A DNA stretch of 17,435 nucleotides from Bacillota bacterium (GCA_009781965.1 WQUS01000018.1:1-17435), one strand, 5' to 3'. Shown: positions 1 to 7,375, counted from the first letter of the stretch. The notes: generated from the letters alone by a model not told the origin. Numbers and translations are program-made.

Positions 1-76
1 CTTAGTCTCTCTCAAAAGGTGATCTTATTAACCCCAAGCTGGTTGACCTAAAGGTTTCGCCTGGAAGGCGAGGGAT

Positions 77-601
77 TTAACCCCAATATACAGACATTAA
101 TGCCGCTAAAGGAAACTTGATTAATTGCCCGGCTGATAACGGCCCAAAAGTTTGGTAATTACGGGTCAGCTGCCCGTCCCGGTGGCCTAAGCAGGCCAGG
201 TAAGCTTCTTTTATTGCCTCTTCCTGTAAGCCCAGCGCCGCCATGGCATCCAGACGCAAATCATAAAGAGCGGCGTAATCTGCCGCGCTTAAATTGCCGC
301 CGTCCGAAGGATGAGTATGGATACAGCGCAGCCCCGCCAACCGGTATGCGCCGCGGCGTTTGCCCCGGGCCTGTAAACTCACGGTGGCGGCGTCGCCAAC
401 GCCGACGGAAACCACTTGTCCGCGCCGGTCAATAAACACGGCCAGCTCCCGGCCGCTGCCGCCGGATACGGCGGCGATAATACTGGCTATATCCAGCGTG
501 ATCACCATATCTTTGTCAACTGCCAGATCATAAATCCCGCGCAATAACGCCAAGTCGGCCTTTTTTAAACCCGAAGTGTTGCCGTATACGGTTTTCTCCA
601 A
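77..601 (-). pseudogene. hflX: N-terminal fragment of an HflX-type ribosome-associated GTPase
   Basis: This reading frame of 174 codons matches, from memory of the family, the long N-terminal domain carried by clostridial HflX GTPases. It opens with VYGNTSGLKK, has a central IDRRGQVVSVGVGD stretch, then HTHPSDGG and LRLDAMAALGL. In full-length relatives a coiled coil and a G domain with Walker-type G1, G3 and G4 motifs follow. Here a TAA stop occurs right after the N-terminal domain, and none of the other frames to the left edge continues it. I chose the TTG at 601 because a GGGAGG site lies 9 nt upstream and the family homology starts exactly there; upstream in-frame codons read through the vapC remnant without homology. 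It begins 16 nt after the stop of that remnant, so the two were probably co-transcribed. It may be a decayed gene or a retained stand-alone domain; I favour decay. Without the G domain it cannot hydrolyse GTP. Confidence 0.6.
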
Positions 602-617
602 ACCGGAATGCCTCCCT

Positions 618-1022
618 CTATTCCGCCTCTCCGTAAAAACAGATCGGCAAATAGGTTGCGTAATGTCTAAAGTCATTGTCGATGGTAAAAATCGGCAGAC
701 CGTTGTTATGCGCAACGGCGCAAATCAGAAAATCGGTATGAGAACATTGTATGCCGTGTTTACGGCAGATAGTGTAAAACTCCGCGGCAGTTTCGTAATC
801 CCGCGTACAATTGGCAAGTCGTCAAATTATTGCTAGTCTGTTTTTGAGCCGTACGAAAGCAGCCTCGTCACTGATGCCGGATAGGATCTCCTTTCGTACG
901 GGGCCAATCAGAACAATTGCTCCGGAAAGCATAATTTCGGTTAATTTCCGCACGTTTGTATCCGGTTCCCGGCAGCGCAGCGCTAATGACAAAATCAAGG
1001 CGTCAATCAGCATGCTGCCCAT
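618..1022 (-). pseudogene. vapC: Frameshifted VapC-type PIN-domain toxin
   Basis: The region encodes a PIN-domain ribonuclease of the VapC toxin family, about 134 codons, the usual VapC length. The 5' part (codons 1-66) has the first conserved Asp (LID, residue 7), and PVRKEILSGI with the conserved Glu (residue 45). A TGA at 824-822 then stops the frame. The 3' part, in the same frame from about codon 75, has DYETAAEFY, SHTDFLICAV (Asp 97) and FTIDNDF (Asp 115/117), and ends at TAG 618. Between the two parts the expected sequence (DDLPIVRG) is found only in another frame. This implies one inserted and one deleted base about 30 bp apart that restore the frame. All acidic catalytic residues survive, but translation would stop at codon 67. 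No vapB antitoxin precedes it. An ATG at 1013 is an alternative start that fits relatives better. Confidence 0.72.
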
Positions 1023-1060
1023 CTTTACGTTGTCTCACTTCTTTATAGTCATAGTGTAAT

Positions 1061-1089
1061 ATTATACACAATTGCTTGTGTATAATCAA
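1061..1089 (-). promoter_or_regulatory. Sigma-A-type promoter with overlapping palindrome, upstream of vapC remnant
   Basis: On the minus strand, TTGATT (1089-1084) and TATAAT (1066-1061) are separated by exactly 17 bp, close to the vegetative consensus. A perfect 10-bp inverted repeat (ATTATACACA at 1061-1070, TGTGTATAAT at 1077-1086, 6-nt loop) fills the spacer and covers the -10 box. This is the kind of position bound by an autoregulatory antitoxin. Transcription would begin near 1054, only about 30 nt before the vapC remnant, leaving no room for an antitoxin gene. The operator role is inference. Confidence 0.55.
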
Positions 1090-1109
1090 CACGTTTTATA
1101 TCATTTAGC

Positions 1110-1142
1110 AAAAGACCGCTTATATAATAGAGGCGGTCTTTT
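1110..1142. terminator. Bidirectional intrinsic terminator
   Basis: AAAAGACCGC (1110-1119) pairs perfectly with GCGGTCTTTT (1133-1142) around an A/T-rich loop. The stem has a GC-rich core followed by a T tract on either strand, so it should work in both directions. It lies about 100 nt past the stop of the large repeat-protein gene and just upstream of the vapC-remnant promoter, cleanly separating the two units. Two weaker hairpins without T tracts lie closer to the gene (1167-1180 and 1222-1240). Confidence 0.75.
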
Positions 1143-1240
1143 AAGATAATATGTTATTTTTACTTCCGCATCCAAATGCGTTTATTTGCACATTCATTTA
1201 GGATTATTTTGCACCAAATAGTGGCAGTGGGTAGCTGCCA

Positions 1241-4156
1241 TTAAATATTTTTGAAATCAATTTTATTGTTGCGTATGGTAACCAATCTTGTCTTGCCTGA
1301 ATTGTTCCAAAGAGATTTTGTTTTAACGCTGGCGCTGCCTCCTGATGTGATTATAGTAATGGTTTTATCAATGTTTTTAAACCAGCCTGCGCCAACATAC
1401 AAATCCACGGCGTTTTGTCCTGATAAGTTAAACACAATATTACTTCCCGAAGCGTTAAGGATAGCGGACATTTGCACCTGAGTGGGCTGCAGCACTGCTA
1501 CTCCATTGACAATGGTATAGTTAACTTTAACGCCGTTCACTGTGATGCTATTATTGTTTGCTGCACGGATTACGGTAATGGTGTAGGTTTTGGTCGCGCC
1601 GTTTTCGGCGGTGATTGTTACGTCAAAACTATTCGCGCCGGTGACAAGGGTTTTGGTTCCCGCGCCGACAACTGTTGCTTGGTCATTATTAGCTGTAGCA
1701 GTGATATTAATATTACTGATGTTGCTGTCCACTGCGACTGTGTAATCCGTGATGTTCGAGTCAAAAGCCGGGTTCAGTGTACCTGCGCTAACATCTAGAT
1801 TGGCTAATGTAGCGTCAGCAGATAGCTTATTGAATACAGGGAACAACGTAATGTCCTTTGTGATCGGCATTGCCGGGTCCCAAAGCGGATTGCCTGTTGT
1901 ATCATCGCACCAGTACTTGATGCTGGCTGAATCGGCTGGGTAATTGGTGTAAACATCATCCCAATTGATCGAATCGCCGTCTGTGACCGACTGTGTATAG
2001 CCTATTGAGTAATTACCGTCAAACACTCGGAAGAACACTGTGTGGGTCACCAAAGATATTGTCGGCGTATACACAAAATCGTTGCCGCTTGAATCAGCTG
2101 TTACGTTGGGCAGATTGATAGTCGGTGGAGCCACGGTGTAACCGCTTGCATCCGGCGGAGTTATTACTAAATTCGCGCCGTCCAGTACATTAATGTTGTA
2201 GCTGCCATCCGGCGCTACCACTTGCTGCATCGTTTCGCCGCCATCCAATGTGTAGTTAACCGCCAGGCTGCTATAGTCAAAGCCAGCTCCCAAGCCACTC
2301 AAAGTTCCGGTTACTGTGTAGGTATAGTGCGGGATAAAATTAGCCGTTAACGTTACCGGATTAGCAGGCATGGTAAAGGTTATGGCCGGCGTGTTAACAT
2401 CCGCAAGGGTTACGCCATTCGCGGTCCAGTGGTCAAAGACATAATTGGCATCAGCTGTGGCAGTCAGGTTAATTTGCTCGCCTGCTGCGTACTGACCGCT
2501 TGGTGCGCCGGATATTGCACCGCCAGGCCCAGACGTGACATTCATAGTGTAATTAGCCGATTGGGCAGGACGTAAATTTTGCAAATATGGATAGCCATTG
2601 TTTAAGTTCTGGTTAATCACCCACACCGTATCAAAATTAAACCCAACAAAGAAAGCTTGCTGGCACATTTGTGAGTTAGTTAGTTTTATGCCATACGGAC
2701 TGCCATATAGATTAAGGCAGTAACAATTGCTGATATTGGGTAAATCACCAAAACCGCAAATCCCTCCCATATAAGAAGAAGACGGAGAAGCGGTCACTGT
2801 TCCTGCATTATAACAGGTGCTGATTGAAGAATTAGTGTCAGTGCCAATGTAACCGCAGTAACCGCAAATCCCTCCCGCAAAAGAATAATAATTAGTAGAA
2901 GTTGCAGTTACTGCACCCATATTATAACAATTAGTGGTCGAACAGTCAGCTATACCGCAAATCCCTCCCGCATAAGAATAAGAAACAGTAGAGGTAGCGG
3001 TCACTGTACCCATATTATAGCAATTAGTGACCGAATAACTAGTGTTGCAGAAACCGCAAATCCCTCCCGCAAAAGATCTGGTAGAAGATGCTGCCACTGC
3101 TCCTGTATTATAACAATTACTGATTGAAGAATCAGTGCCACTATAACCGCAAATCCCTCCCGCCTGAGAATCAGAATTAGTAGAAATAGCAGTTACTGCA
3201 CCAGCATTATAACAATTGCTGATTGTGATTGTGTCATTGATGGAATTGTTACTGCCACCGTAAATTCCTCCCGCATAAGAACCAGAGTTATAAGAAGAAG
3301 CGGTCACCGTTCCTGTATTATAACAATTGCTGATTGAAAAATTACTGCTACCGTGACCGCAAACCCCTCCCGCATAAGAAATAAGGCTATAAGAAGAAGC
3401 GGTCACCGTTCCTATATTATAACAATTGTTGATTGAAAAATTAGTTTCACCGAAACCGCAAATCCCTCCCGCAAAAGCATAACGAGAACTAGAAAGATTA
3501 GAAGAAGCCATTATTTCACCTACGTTATAACAATTACTGATTGAAGAATTAGTACCAATGAAACCGCAAATCCCTCCAGCATAAGCATGGTCGGAAGAAG
3601 GAGCAACATTAATATTCAGAACCGTATTTTCCATGCCCACATTCTTGACAGTTCCTCCATTATAGATGCTACCAAACAGCCCGTTTCCGCCGTATCCAGA
3701 TCCATTACCCGTAATAGTCAGATTGCTTATCACATGCCCTTGTCCGTCAAAAGAACCCGCAAATGGATTAATCGGCACCCATTCCACGCCGCTTAAATCA
3801 ATATCCGCGATTAAATAATAACTGCCGCTTAAATTATTCCTGATCGCCTCTAATTCCGCTCGGTTGGATATCGCTATCGCGCCTGCCGCAGGCGTATCAA
3901 TAGGCGCCATGAATTTGCCGTTTGAGCCGTAGCCCGTACCCAATGACACATTCGTTGACACTATTGCTGTTAAATCCTCGTTTATTGCATAAACCACTTG
4001 CTCAACTGAACTGTCAACCGATTGTTCGGCTTCGGATCCTACTGCATTTGTTCCCTCCGCTATAGCCGCCAAAGCCCCTGGCGATATGCTCAATAAAAAC
4101 ATGACTATCAGCGCAAAGGCCACAAATTTCTTTGCACCACAATTTATTTTTTTCAT
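1241..4156 (-). CDS. Secreted cysteine-rich GLUG-repeat surface protein
   Basis: Large exported protein of 971 residues; positions here count from a TTG three codons upstream. It has a signal peptide with a Lys-rich start, a hydrophobic core (FVAFALIVMFLLSI) and an ALA-A cleavage site near 33. Residues 100-180 form a beta-helix-like lead-in (SFDGQGHVISNL). Residues 196-485 hold nine GLUG-type repeats of about 30-40 residues (AGGICG...ISNCYNTGTVTAS). A Gly-rich InlB/listeria-type repeat (540-612), a second such domain (705-778), a cadherin-like beta-sandwich (783-867) and a C-terminal domain of unknown type follow. Such proteins act outside the cell, usually in adhesion; the ligand is unknown. 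I see no LPxTG, SLH or transmembrane anchor. I chose ATG 4156, 10 nt after GGAGGGG, over TTG 4165, which lies 1 nt from that site. Its lower GC content than the ribosomal genes, own promoter and terminator mark it as an accessory gene. Confidence 0.85.
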   Translation of the reverse strand: MKKINCGAKKFVAFALIVMFLLSISPGALAAIAEGTNAVGSEAEQSVDSSVEQVVYAINEDLTAIVSTNVSLGTGYGSNGKFMAPIDTPAAGAIAISNRAELEAIRNNLSGSYYLIADIDLSGVEWVPINPFAGSFDGQGHVISNLTITGNGSGYGGNGLFGSIYNGGTVKNVGMENTVLNINVAPSSDHAYAGGICGFIGTNSSISNCYNVGEIMASSNLSSSRYAFAGGICGFGETNFSINNCYNIGTVTASSYSLISYAGGVCGHGSSNFSISNCYNTGTVTASSYNSGSYAGGIYGGSNNSINDTITISNCYNAGAVTAISTNSDSQAGGICGYSGTDSSISNCYNTGAVAASSTRSFAGGICGFCNTSYSVTNCYNMGTVTATSTVSYSYAGGICGIADCSTTNCYNMGAVTATSTNYYSFAGGICGYCGYIGTDTNSSISTCYNAGTVTASPSSSYMGGICGFGDLPNISNCYCLNLYGSPYGIKLTNSQMCQQAFFVGFNFDTVWVINQNLNNGYPYLQNLRPAQSANYTMNVTSGPGGAISGAPSGQYAAGEQINLTATADANYVFDHWTANGVTLADVNTPAITFTMPANPVTLTANFIPHYTYTVTGTLSGLGAGFDYSSLAVNYTLDGGETMQQVVAPDGSYNINVLDGANLVITPPDASGYTVAPPTINLPNVTADSSGNDFVYTPTISLVTHTVFFRVFDGNYSIGYTQSVTDGDSINWDDVYTNYPADSASIKYWCDDTTGNPLWDPAMPITKDITLFPVFNKLSADATLANLDVSAGTLNPAFDSNITDYTVAVDSNISNINITATANNDQATVVGAGTKTLVTGANSFDVTITAENGATKTYTITVIRAANNNSITVNGVKVNYTIVNGVAVLQPTQVQMSAILNASGSNIVFNLSGQNAVDLYVGAGWFKNIDKTITIITSGGSASVKTKSLWNNSGKTRLVTIRNNKIDFKNI
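2655..3580 (-). repeat. Tandem coding repeats for nine GLUG units
   Basis: On the plus strand a core like ccgcaaatccctcccgca recurs nine times, roughly every 90-110 bp (near 2755, 2870, 2955, 3055, 3150, 3260, 3360, 3455 and 3565). A linked taacaattactgattga block recurs between them. On the coding strand these give AGGICG and ISNCYN respectively. The copies are similar but not identical at DNA level, which suggests expansion by duplication followed by drift. Such an array can gain or lose units by recombination. Confidence 0.8.
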
Positions 4157-4243
4157 CAGGTTCAATCCCCTCCAGGTTTAAATATTTTTTAAAACACTAA
4201 AAAATCTCCATTCTCGGGCACATTTTTTGCGCTATATAACTAT

Positions 4244-4410
4244 TTGCATCGTTAGACGATGCAATGATGTCGATACTGCTGATATTACTTGTTCACTGAG
4301 ACAGTATTAATCCATACTACTCAGTAATTCCAGACTTTCACCTCCCTGCTCAGGCGTTTTCAGCATGCAAGGTATTAATGCCCCGACCAATTCGATATAA
4401 TTTACTGAGT
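4244..4410 (-). promoter_or_regulatory. Candidate structured 5' leader RNA with alternative pairings
   Basis: This is the untranslated leader of the repeat-protein gene; from the predicted start near 4434 it runs about 280 nt to the ATG. On the transcript, ACTCAGTAA (4410-4402) is perfectly complementary to TTACTGAGT (4327-4319), enclosing about 75 nt that include a CCTTGC/GCAGGG helix (4372-4367 with 4349-4344). The same ACTGAG segment (4325-4320) can instead pair with CTCAGT (4300-4295), stacked on AGTAT/ATACT (4318-4314 with 4307-4303). The two folds exclude each other. A further perfect 9-bp hairpin (TTGCATCGT, 3-nt loop) is at 4244-4264. I do not recognise a known riboswitch consensus; the layout resembles a riboswitch or attenuator. 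No U-tract terminator follows, so any control may be translational. Confidence 0.45.
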
Positions 4411-4440
4411 TTTCAGACAATTGCTGCCGCATATATGTAT

Positions 4441-4469
4441 ATTATATTTTAAAATAAAGCGCACTGCAA
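4441..4469 (-). promoter_or_regulatory. Sigma-A-type promoter of the GLUG-repeat gene
   Basis: On the minus strand TTGCAG (4469-4464) and TATAAT (4446-4441) are spaced by exactly 17 bp with an A/T-rich spacer. Initiation is expected near 4434. It lies 60-90 bp past the truA stop and points at the repeat-protein gene, giving that gene its own transcription start. No convincing intrinsic terminator separates it from truA; a 7-bp stem with a 27-nt loop (4487-4527) lacks a T tract. Confidence 0.6.
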
Positions 4470-4531
4470 TGACTATGCTGGCAAACTGGCGAATTTTATC
4501 GAAAACCATTTTATACCATTTTCGCCACCCT

Positions 4532-5275
4532 TTAATACTCCACCGCTTCCAGGCACAGACCATGGGGCGGCAGAGTAGGACCGGCCGCGATCCGCAGCCG
4601 GGACGCCAGCGCCCGGCTCACCATGTCCGGTTCGGCTTTGCCCATCCCCACCCGCACCAGCGTGCCGGAGATAATCCGGACCATGTTGTACAAAAAACCG
4701 CTGCCCCGAAACACAAAATGGAGCATCGCCCCTTCCCGCTCCACTTCCGCCTGGTAGATTTCGCGCACCGTATCCCGGACCGTGGAGCCGGCCGCCTGAA
4801 AACACTTAAAGTCATGACGGCCAACCAGCAGCCCGGCAGCCGCGGCCATAGCCTCGTCGTCCAGAGGTACCGGCCAAAAGGTGCTGTATAGCCGGTGAAA
4901 AGGAGAAGGGATTCTGGCGTTCCAGATGCTGTAACGGTAAATCTTGGCCCGGGCGTCAAACCGGGCGTGGAAATCCCGGGGCGCCTCGACAGCGTCAATA
5001 ATCTTAATATCATCCGGCAGGCTGCCGTTTAAGGCCAGGGGGATCCGTCCGGCCGGAATAGGCCAGCCGGCGGCGTCGAAATTAACCACCTGTCCCTTGG
5101 CATGTACGCCGGAGTCGGTGCGGCCGGCGCCGACAATTTGCGTCCGGCGGCCGGTAAACCGTTCCAGGCAGGCCTCCAGCACCTCCTGCACAGTGGCCAG
5201 CCCGGAGCCCCGCTGCTCCTGGAAACCGTGATAATTGGTGCCGTCATAAGCAACGGTCAGCTTAATATTGCGCAA
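4532..5275 (-). CDS. truA: tRNA pseudouridine(38-40) synthase TruA
   Basis: TruA converts uridines 38, 39 and 40 of the tRNA anticodon arm to pseudouridine in the cytoplasm. The 247-residue product has the usual length, the N-terminal VAYDGTNYHGFQ, the catalytic motif GAGRTDSGVHA with its Asp at residue 54, and the conserved FRGSGFLYNMVR block in the C-terminal half. The start is TTG at 5275, 11 nt after GGGGAGG; an ATG a few bases upstream is out of frame and runs into a stop. It is the last gene of the supercluster here and follows rplQ after 117 nt. In many Firmicutes the ECF transporter genes lie between them, but they are absent. The gap contains an 8-bp GGAAACCG/CGGTTTCC stem without a T tract. 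Confidence 0.95.
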   Translation of the reverse strand: MRNIKLTVAYDGTNYHGFQEQRGSGLATVQEVLEACLERFTGRRTQIVGAGRTDSGVHAKGQVVNFDAAGWPIPAGRIPLALNGSLPDDIKIIDAVEAPRDFHARFDARAKIYRYSIWNARIPSPFHRLYSTFWPVPLDDEAMAAAAGLLVGRHDFKCFQAAGSTVRDTVREIYQAEVEREGAMLHFVFRGSGFLYNMVRIISGTLVRVGMGKAEPDMVSRALASRLRIAAGPTLPPHGLCLEAVEY

Positions 5276-5350
5276 AGGCCATCTTACCTCCCCGGCACTA
5301 AAATCGTTACTGTCCGGAACATTTCAGTTTTACCCCCATAAAAGCCAATA

Positions 5351-5386
5351 GGAAACCGCCGCAGCGATTTCCCCAGGCCGGTTTCC
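5351..5386 (-). other. Inverted repeat between rplQ and truA
   Basis: GGAAACCG (5351-5358) and CGGTTTCC (5379-5386) form a perfect 8-bp stem with a 20-nt loop, 6 nt past the rplQ stop. No clear T tract follows on the minus strand, so at most it is a weak terminator, attenuator or mRNA-stabilising hairpin at the end of the alpha operon. Confidence 0.35.
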
Positions 5387-5392
5387 CCCCGG

Positions 5393-5731
5393 TTACACCA
5401 GTTCCAGTTGTACCATTTGTGCGGCGTCGCCGCGGCGATAGCCGGTTTTGACAATCCGCGTATAGCCGCCCGGACGGTCGGCATATTTGGGCCCGTATGT
5501 GTCAAACAGCTTGCGCACCACTTTTTCCTCGTAGATGTATTCCATCGCCTGCCGCCGGGCGGCCAGATCGCCCTGTTTAGCCAGGGTAATCATTTTTTCG
5601 GCGATGCTGTTTACTTCCTTGGCCCGGGTTTCCGTGGTGTTAATGCGCTCGTCACGTAAAAGGGAGGTTACCAGGTTGCGCAACATGGCCTTTCTATGAC
5701 CGGTATTGCGGCCTAACTTAGAGTAAGCCAC
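5393..5731 (-). CDS. rplQ: 50S ribosomal protein L17
   Basis: L17 is a large-subunit protein near the exit-tunnel side of the ribosome. The 112-residue product is the standard bacterial length and begins with the hallmark [20 protein letters not shown]. It keeps the TTETRAKEV segment and the C-terminal [27 protein letters not shown] tail, here ending at Val. The start is GTG at 5731, 14 nt after the rpoA stop, with AAGGAG upstream overlapping the rpoA end, so translation is probably coupled. It is the last alpha-operon gene before truA. Confidence 0.97.
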   Translation of the reverse strand: MAYSKLGRNTGHRKAMLRNLVTSLLRDERINTTETRAKEVNSIAEKMITLAKQGDLAARRQAMEYIYEEKVVRKLFDTYGPKYADRPGGYTRIVKTGYRRGDAAQMVQLELV

Positions 5732-5745
5732 CTCTTAATCACTCC

Positions 5746-6693
5746 TTAATCCTCTTCGTCCCGCAGGCCCAAGCCTAATTCGGTAAGCTTGTTGACGACC
5801 TCTTCCAACGATTTTTTACCTAGGTTGCGTACCTTCATCATGTCTTCTTCGTTGCGCTGGATTAATTCATCCACACTGTTAATGCCGGCTCTCTTCAGGC
5901 AGTTATAGGAACGGACACTGAGATCCAGTTCCTCGATGGGCATCTCCAGTATTTTGTCCTTTTGCTCTTCTTCCTTTTCCACCATGATTTCCAGATCGTC
6001 GGTGGATTCGGTAAGCCTGATAAACAAGCGCAGGTGTTCGCTCATAATCCTGGCGCTCAGACTGATGGCCTCATCGGACCGGATACTGCCGTCGGTCCAA
6101 ATCTCCATGGTCAGCTTGTCGTAGTCAGTGCGCTGACCCACCCTGGTGTTGTCAACGGAATAGTTAACTTTACGCACCGGCGTAAAAATGGAATCCACCG
6201 GGATTACCCCGATGATATGGTCGCCTTTTTTGTTCCGTTCGGACGACACATAACCGCGCCCCTTGGCAATGGTCATTTCCATGAATAACCGGCCCCCGTT
6301 GTCCAGGCTGGCGATGTGCAAATCAGGATTCAGTATTTCCACATCGGCGTCGGTCAGGATGTCGGCAGCCTTGACTTCCCCTTCGGTGCTGGCCTCAATA
6401 CGCAACATTCTTTCCTCGTCGGTATACATCTTCAGACACAGGCCTTTAAGGTTCAAAATAATGTCGGTAACGTCTTCCTTAACGCCGGGGATCGTGGAAA
6501 ACTCATGCAGCACCCCGTCAATTTTCACTGAAGTTACCGCGGCGCCGGGCAGGGATGACAGTAAAATACGCCTGAGAGAATTGCCCAGGGTGATACCGTA
6601 GCCCCTCTCCAGCGGCTCGACAACAAACTTACCGTAACTTTTTTCCTCATTTGTGTTCACACACTCGATTTTGGGCTTCTCTATTTCCAACAT
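5746..6693 (-). CDS. rpoA: DNA-directed RNA polymerase alpha subunit
   Basis: Alpha dimerises to nucleate assembly of RNA polymerase and contacts activators and UP-element DNA. The 315-residue product has the full N-terminal dimerisation domain (about 1-230, with [20 protein letters not shown]), an acidic linker rich in Glu and Asp, and the C-terminal helix-hairpin-helix domain (about 250-315) with [13 protein letters not shown] and [12 protein letters not shown], which carry the DNA-binding residues. No domain is missing. It lies between rpsD (52-nt gap) and rplQ (14-nt gap), the usual alpha-operon position, tying RNA polymerase supply to ribosome synthesis. The ATG start at 6693 has a GGAGG site upstream. 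Confidence 0.98.
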   Translation of the reverse strand: MLEIEKPKIECVNTNEEKSYGKFVVEPLERGYGITLGNSLRRILLSSLPGAAVTSVKIDGVLHEFSTIPGVKEDVTDIILNLKGLCLKMYTDEERMLRIEASTEGEVKAADILTDADVEILNPDLHIASLDNGGRLFMEMTIAKGRGYVSSERNKKGDHIIGVIPVDSIFTPVRKVNYSVDNTRVGQRTDYDKLTMEIWTDGSIRSDEAISLSARIMSEHLRLFIRLTESTDDLEIMVEKEEEQKDKILEMPIEELDLSVRSYNCLKRAGINSVDELIQRNEEDMMKVRNLGKKSLEEVVNKLTELGLGLRDEED

Positions 6694-6745
6694 ACTTAGA
6701 TTAACCCCTCCTTGGAACGGAATGGGATTACCCTCCTACACCCTC

Positions 6746-7375
6746 TTACTTGGAGTACAACTCCACGATTAAGGTTTCTTTAACAGGGGTGTCTATCTGG
6801 TCCCGGGAGGGCGGGGCCACCACCCGGCCTTTTTGGTTCTCGGCGTCGTATTCCAGCCATGCCGGCGGAGTGTTGTCGGCGGCACGGTCGAGCAACTCCT
6901 TAATCCGGGGCGAGTTCTCCTTGCTTTTTTCCCGCACGGTGATTTCGTCACCAGCCCGGACCATAAATGAAGCGATGGTGGTTTTACGGCCGTTCACCCG
7001 AAAATGCCCATGCAAGATGAGCTGACGGGCCTCGCTGCGCGAGGCGCCCAGGCCGAGCCGGTAAATAACGTTATCCAGACGGCGCTCCAAAAGGCGCAAC
7101 AGGTTTTCACCGGTAACGCCGGACTGTCTGGCGGCTTTAAAATAAGTGTTCCGGAACTGCTTTTCCAAGACCCCGTAAAAACGGCGGGCTTTTTGCTTTT
7201 CACGCAATTGCAGGCCGTATTCGGAAACTTTTTTGCGGCCCTGGCCATGCTGGCCGGGGGGATAGCTGCGCCGTTCGATACCGCATTTAACGCTGTAACA
7301 ACGGTCGCCTTTTAAGTACAGTTTCTGACCTTCGCGGCGGCATAACTTGCATTGCGGTCCGGTATACCTTGCCAT
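6746..7375 (-). CDS. rpsD: 30S ribosomal protein S4, zinc-binding form
   Basis: S4 is a primary 16S rRNA binder that nucleates assembly of the 30S body and, in many bacteria, represses its own operon. The 209-residue product has an N-terminal zinc site (Cys9, Cys12, Cys26, Cys31), which many bacteria have lost, then [12 protein letters not shown], and an S4 RNA-binding domain around [11 protein letters not shown] to [11 protein letters not shown]. The C-terminus [10 protein letters not shown] is typical. The start is ATG at 7375, 18 nt after the rpsK stop, with AGGAGG upstream. A second zinc-less S4 elsewhere in the genome would be common in Firmicutes, but cannot be judged here. Confidence 0.98.
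   Translation of the reverse strand: MARYTGPQCKLCRREGQKLYLKGDRCYSVKCGIERRSYPPGQHGQGRKKVSEYGLQLREKQKARRFYGVLEKQFRNTYFKAARQSGVTGENLLRLLERRLDNVIYRLGLGASRSEARQLILHGHFRVNGRKTTIASFMVRAGDEITVREKSKENSPRIKELLDRAADNTPPAWLEYDAENQKGRVVAPPSRDQIDTPVKETLIVELYSK

Noticed and set aside
822..824. TGA in the vapC remnant as a recoded (selenocysteine or readthrough) codon
   Set aside because: The codons after it do not resemble the family until about eight residues later, and the expected residues lie in another frame. Indels explain this; recoding does not.
1222..1240. Hairpin TGGCAG/CTGCCA right after the GLUG-gene stop as its terminator
   Set aside because: No T tract follows on the minus strand. The hairpin at 1110-1142 is far better.
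4157..4165. TTG at 4165 as start of the GLUG-repeat gene
   Set aside because: It lies 1 nt from the ribosome binding site. ATG 4156 has workable spacing and gives a typical signal peptide.
4319..4346. Leader peptide MKVWNY starting at a GTG in the repeat-protein leader
   Set aside because: The GGGAGG site overlaps the GTG itself, so spacing is impossible, and six codons with one Trp and one Tyr give no convincing attenuator logic.
4244..4434. c-di-GMP riboswitch
   Set aside because: The conserved GEMM core elements (GGCAAACC and GGGACGCAAAGCC) are absent, and no class II core is visible.
5284..5505. Extra short gene between rplQ and truA on the minus strand
   Set aside because: It overlaps rplQ out of frame, its product resembles nothing known, and it has no ribosome binding site; it is a shadow of rplQ plus the intergenic gap.
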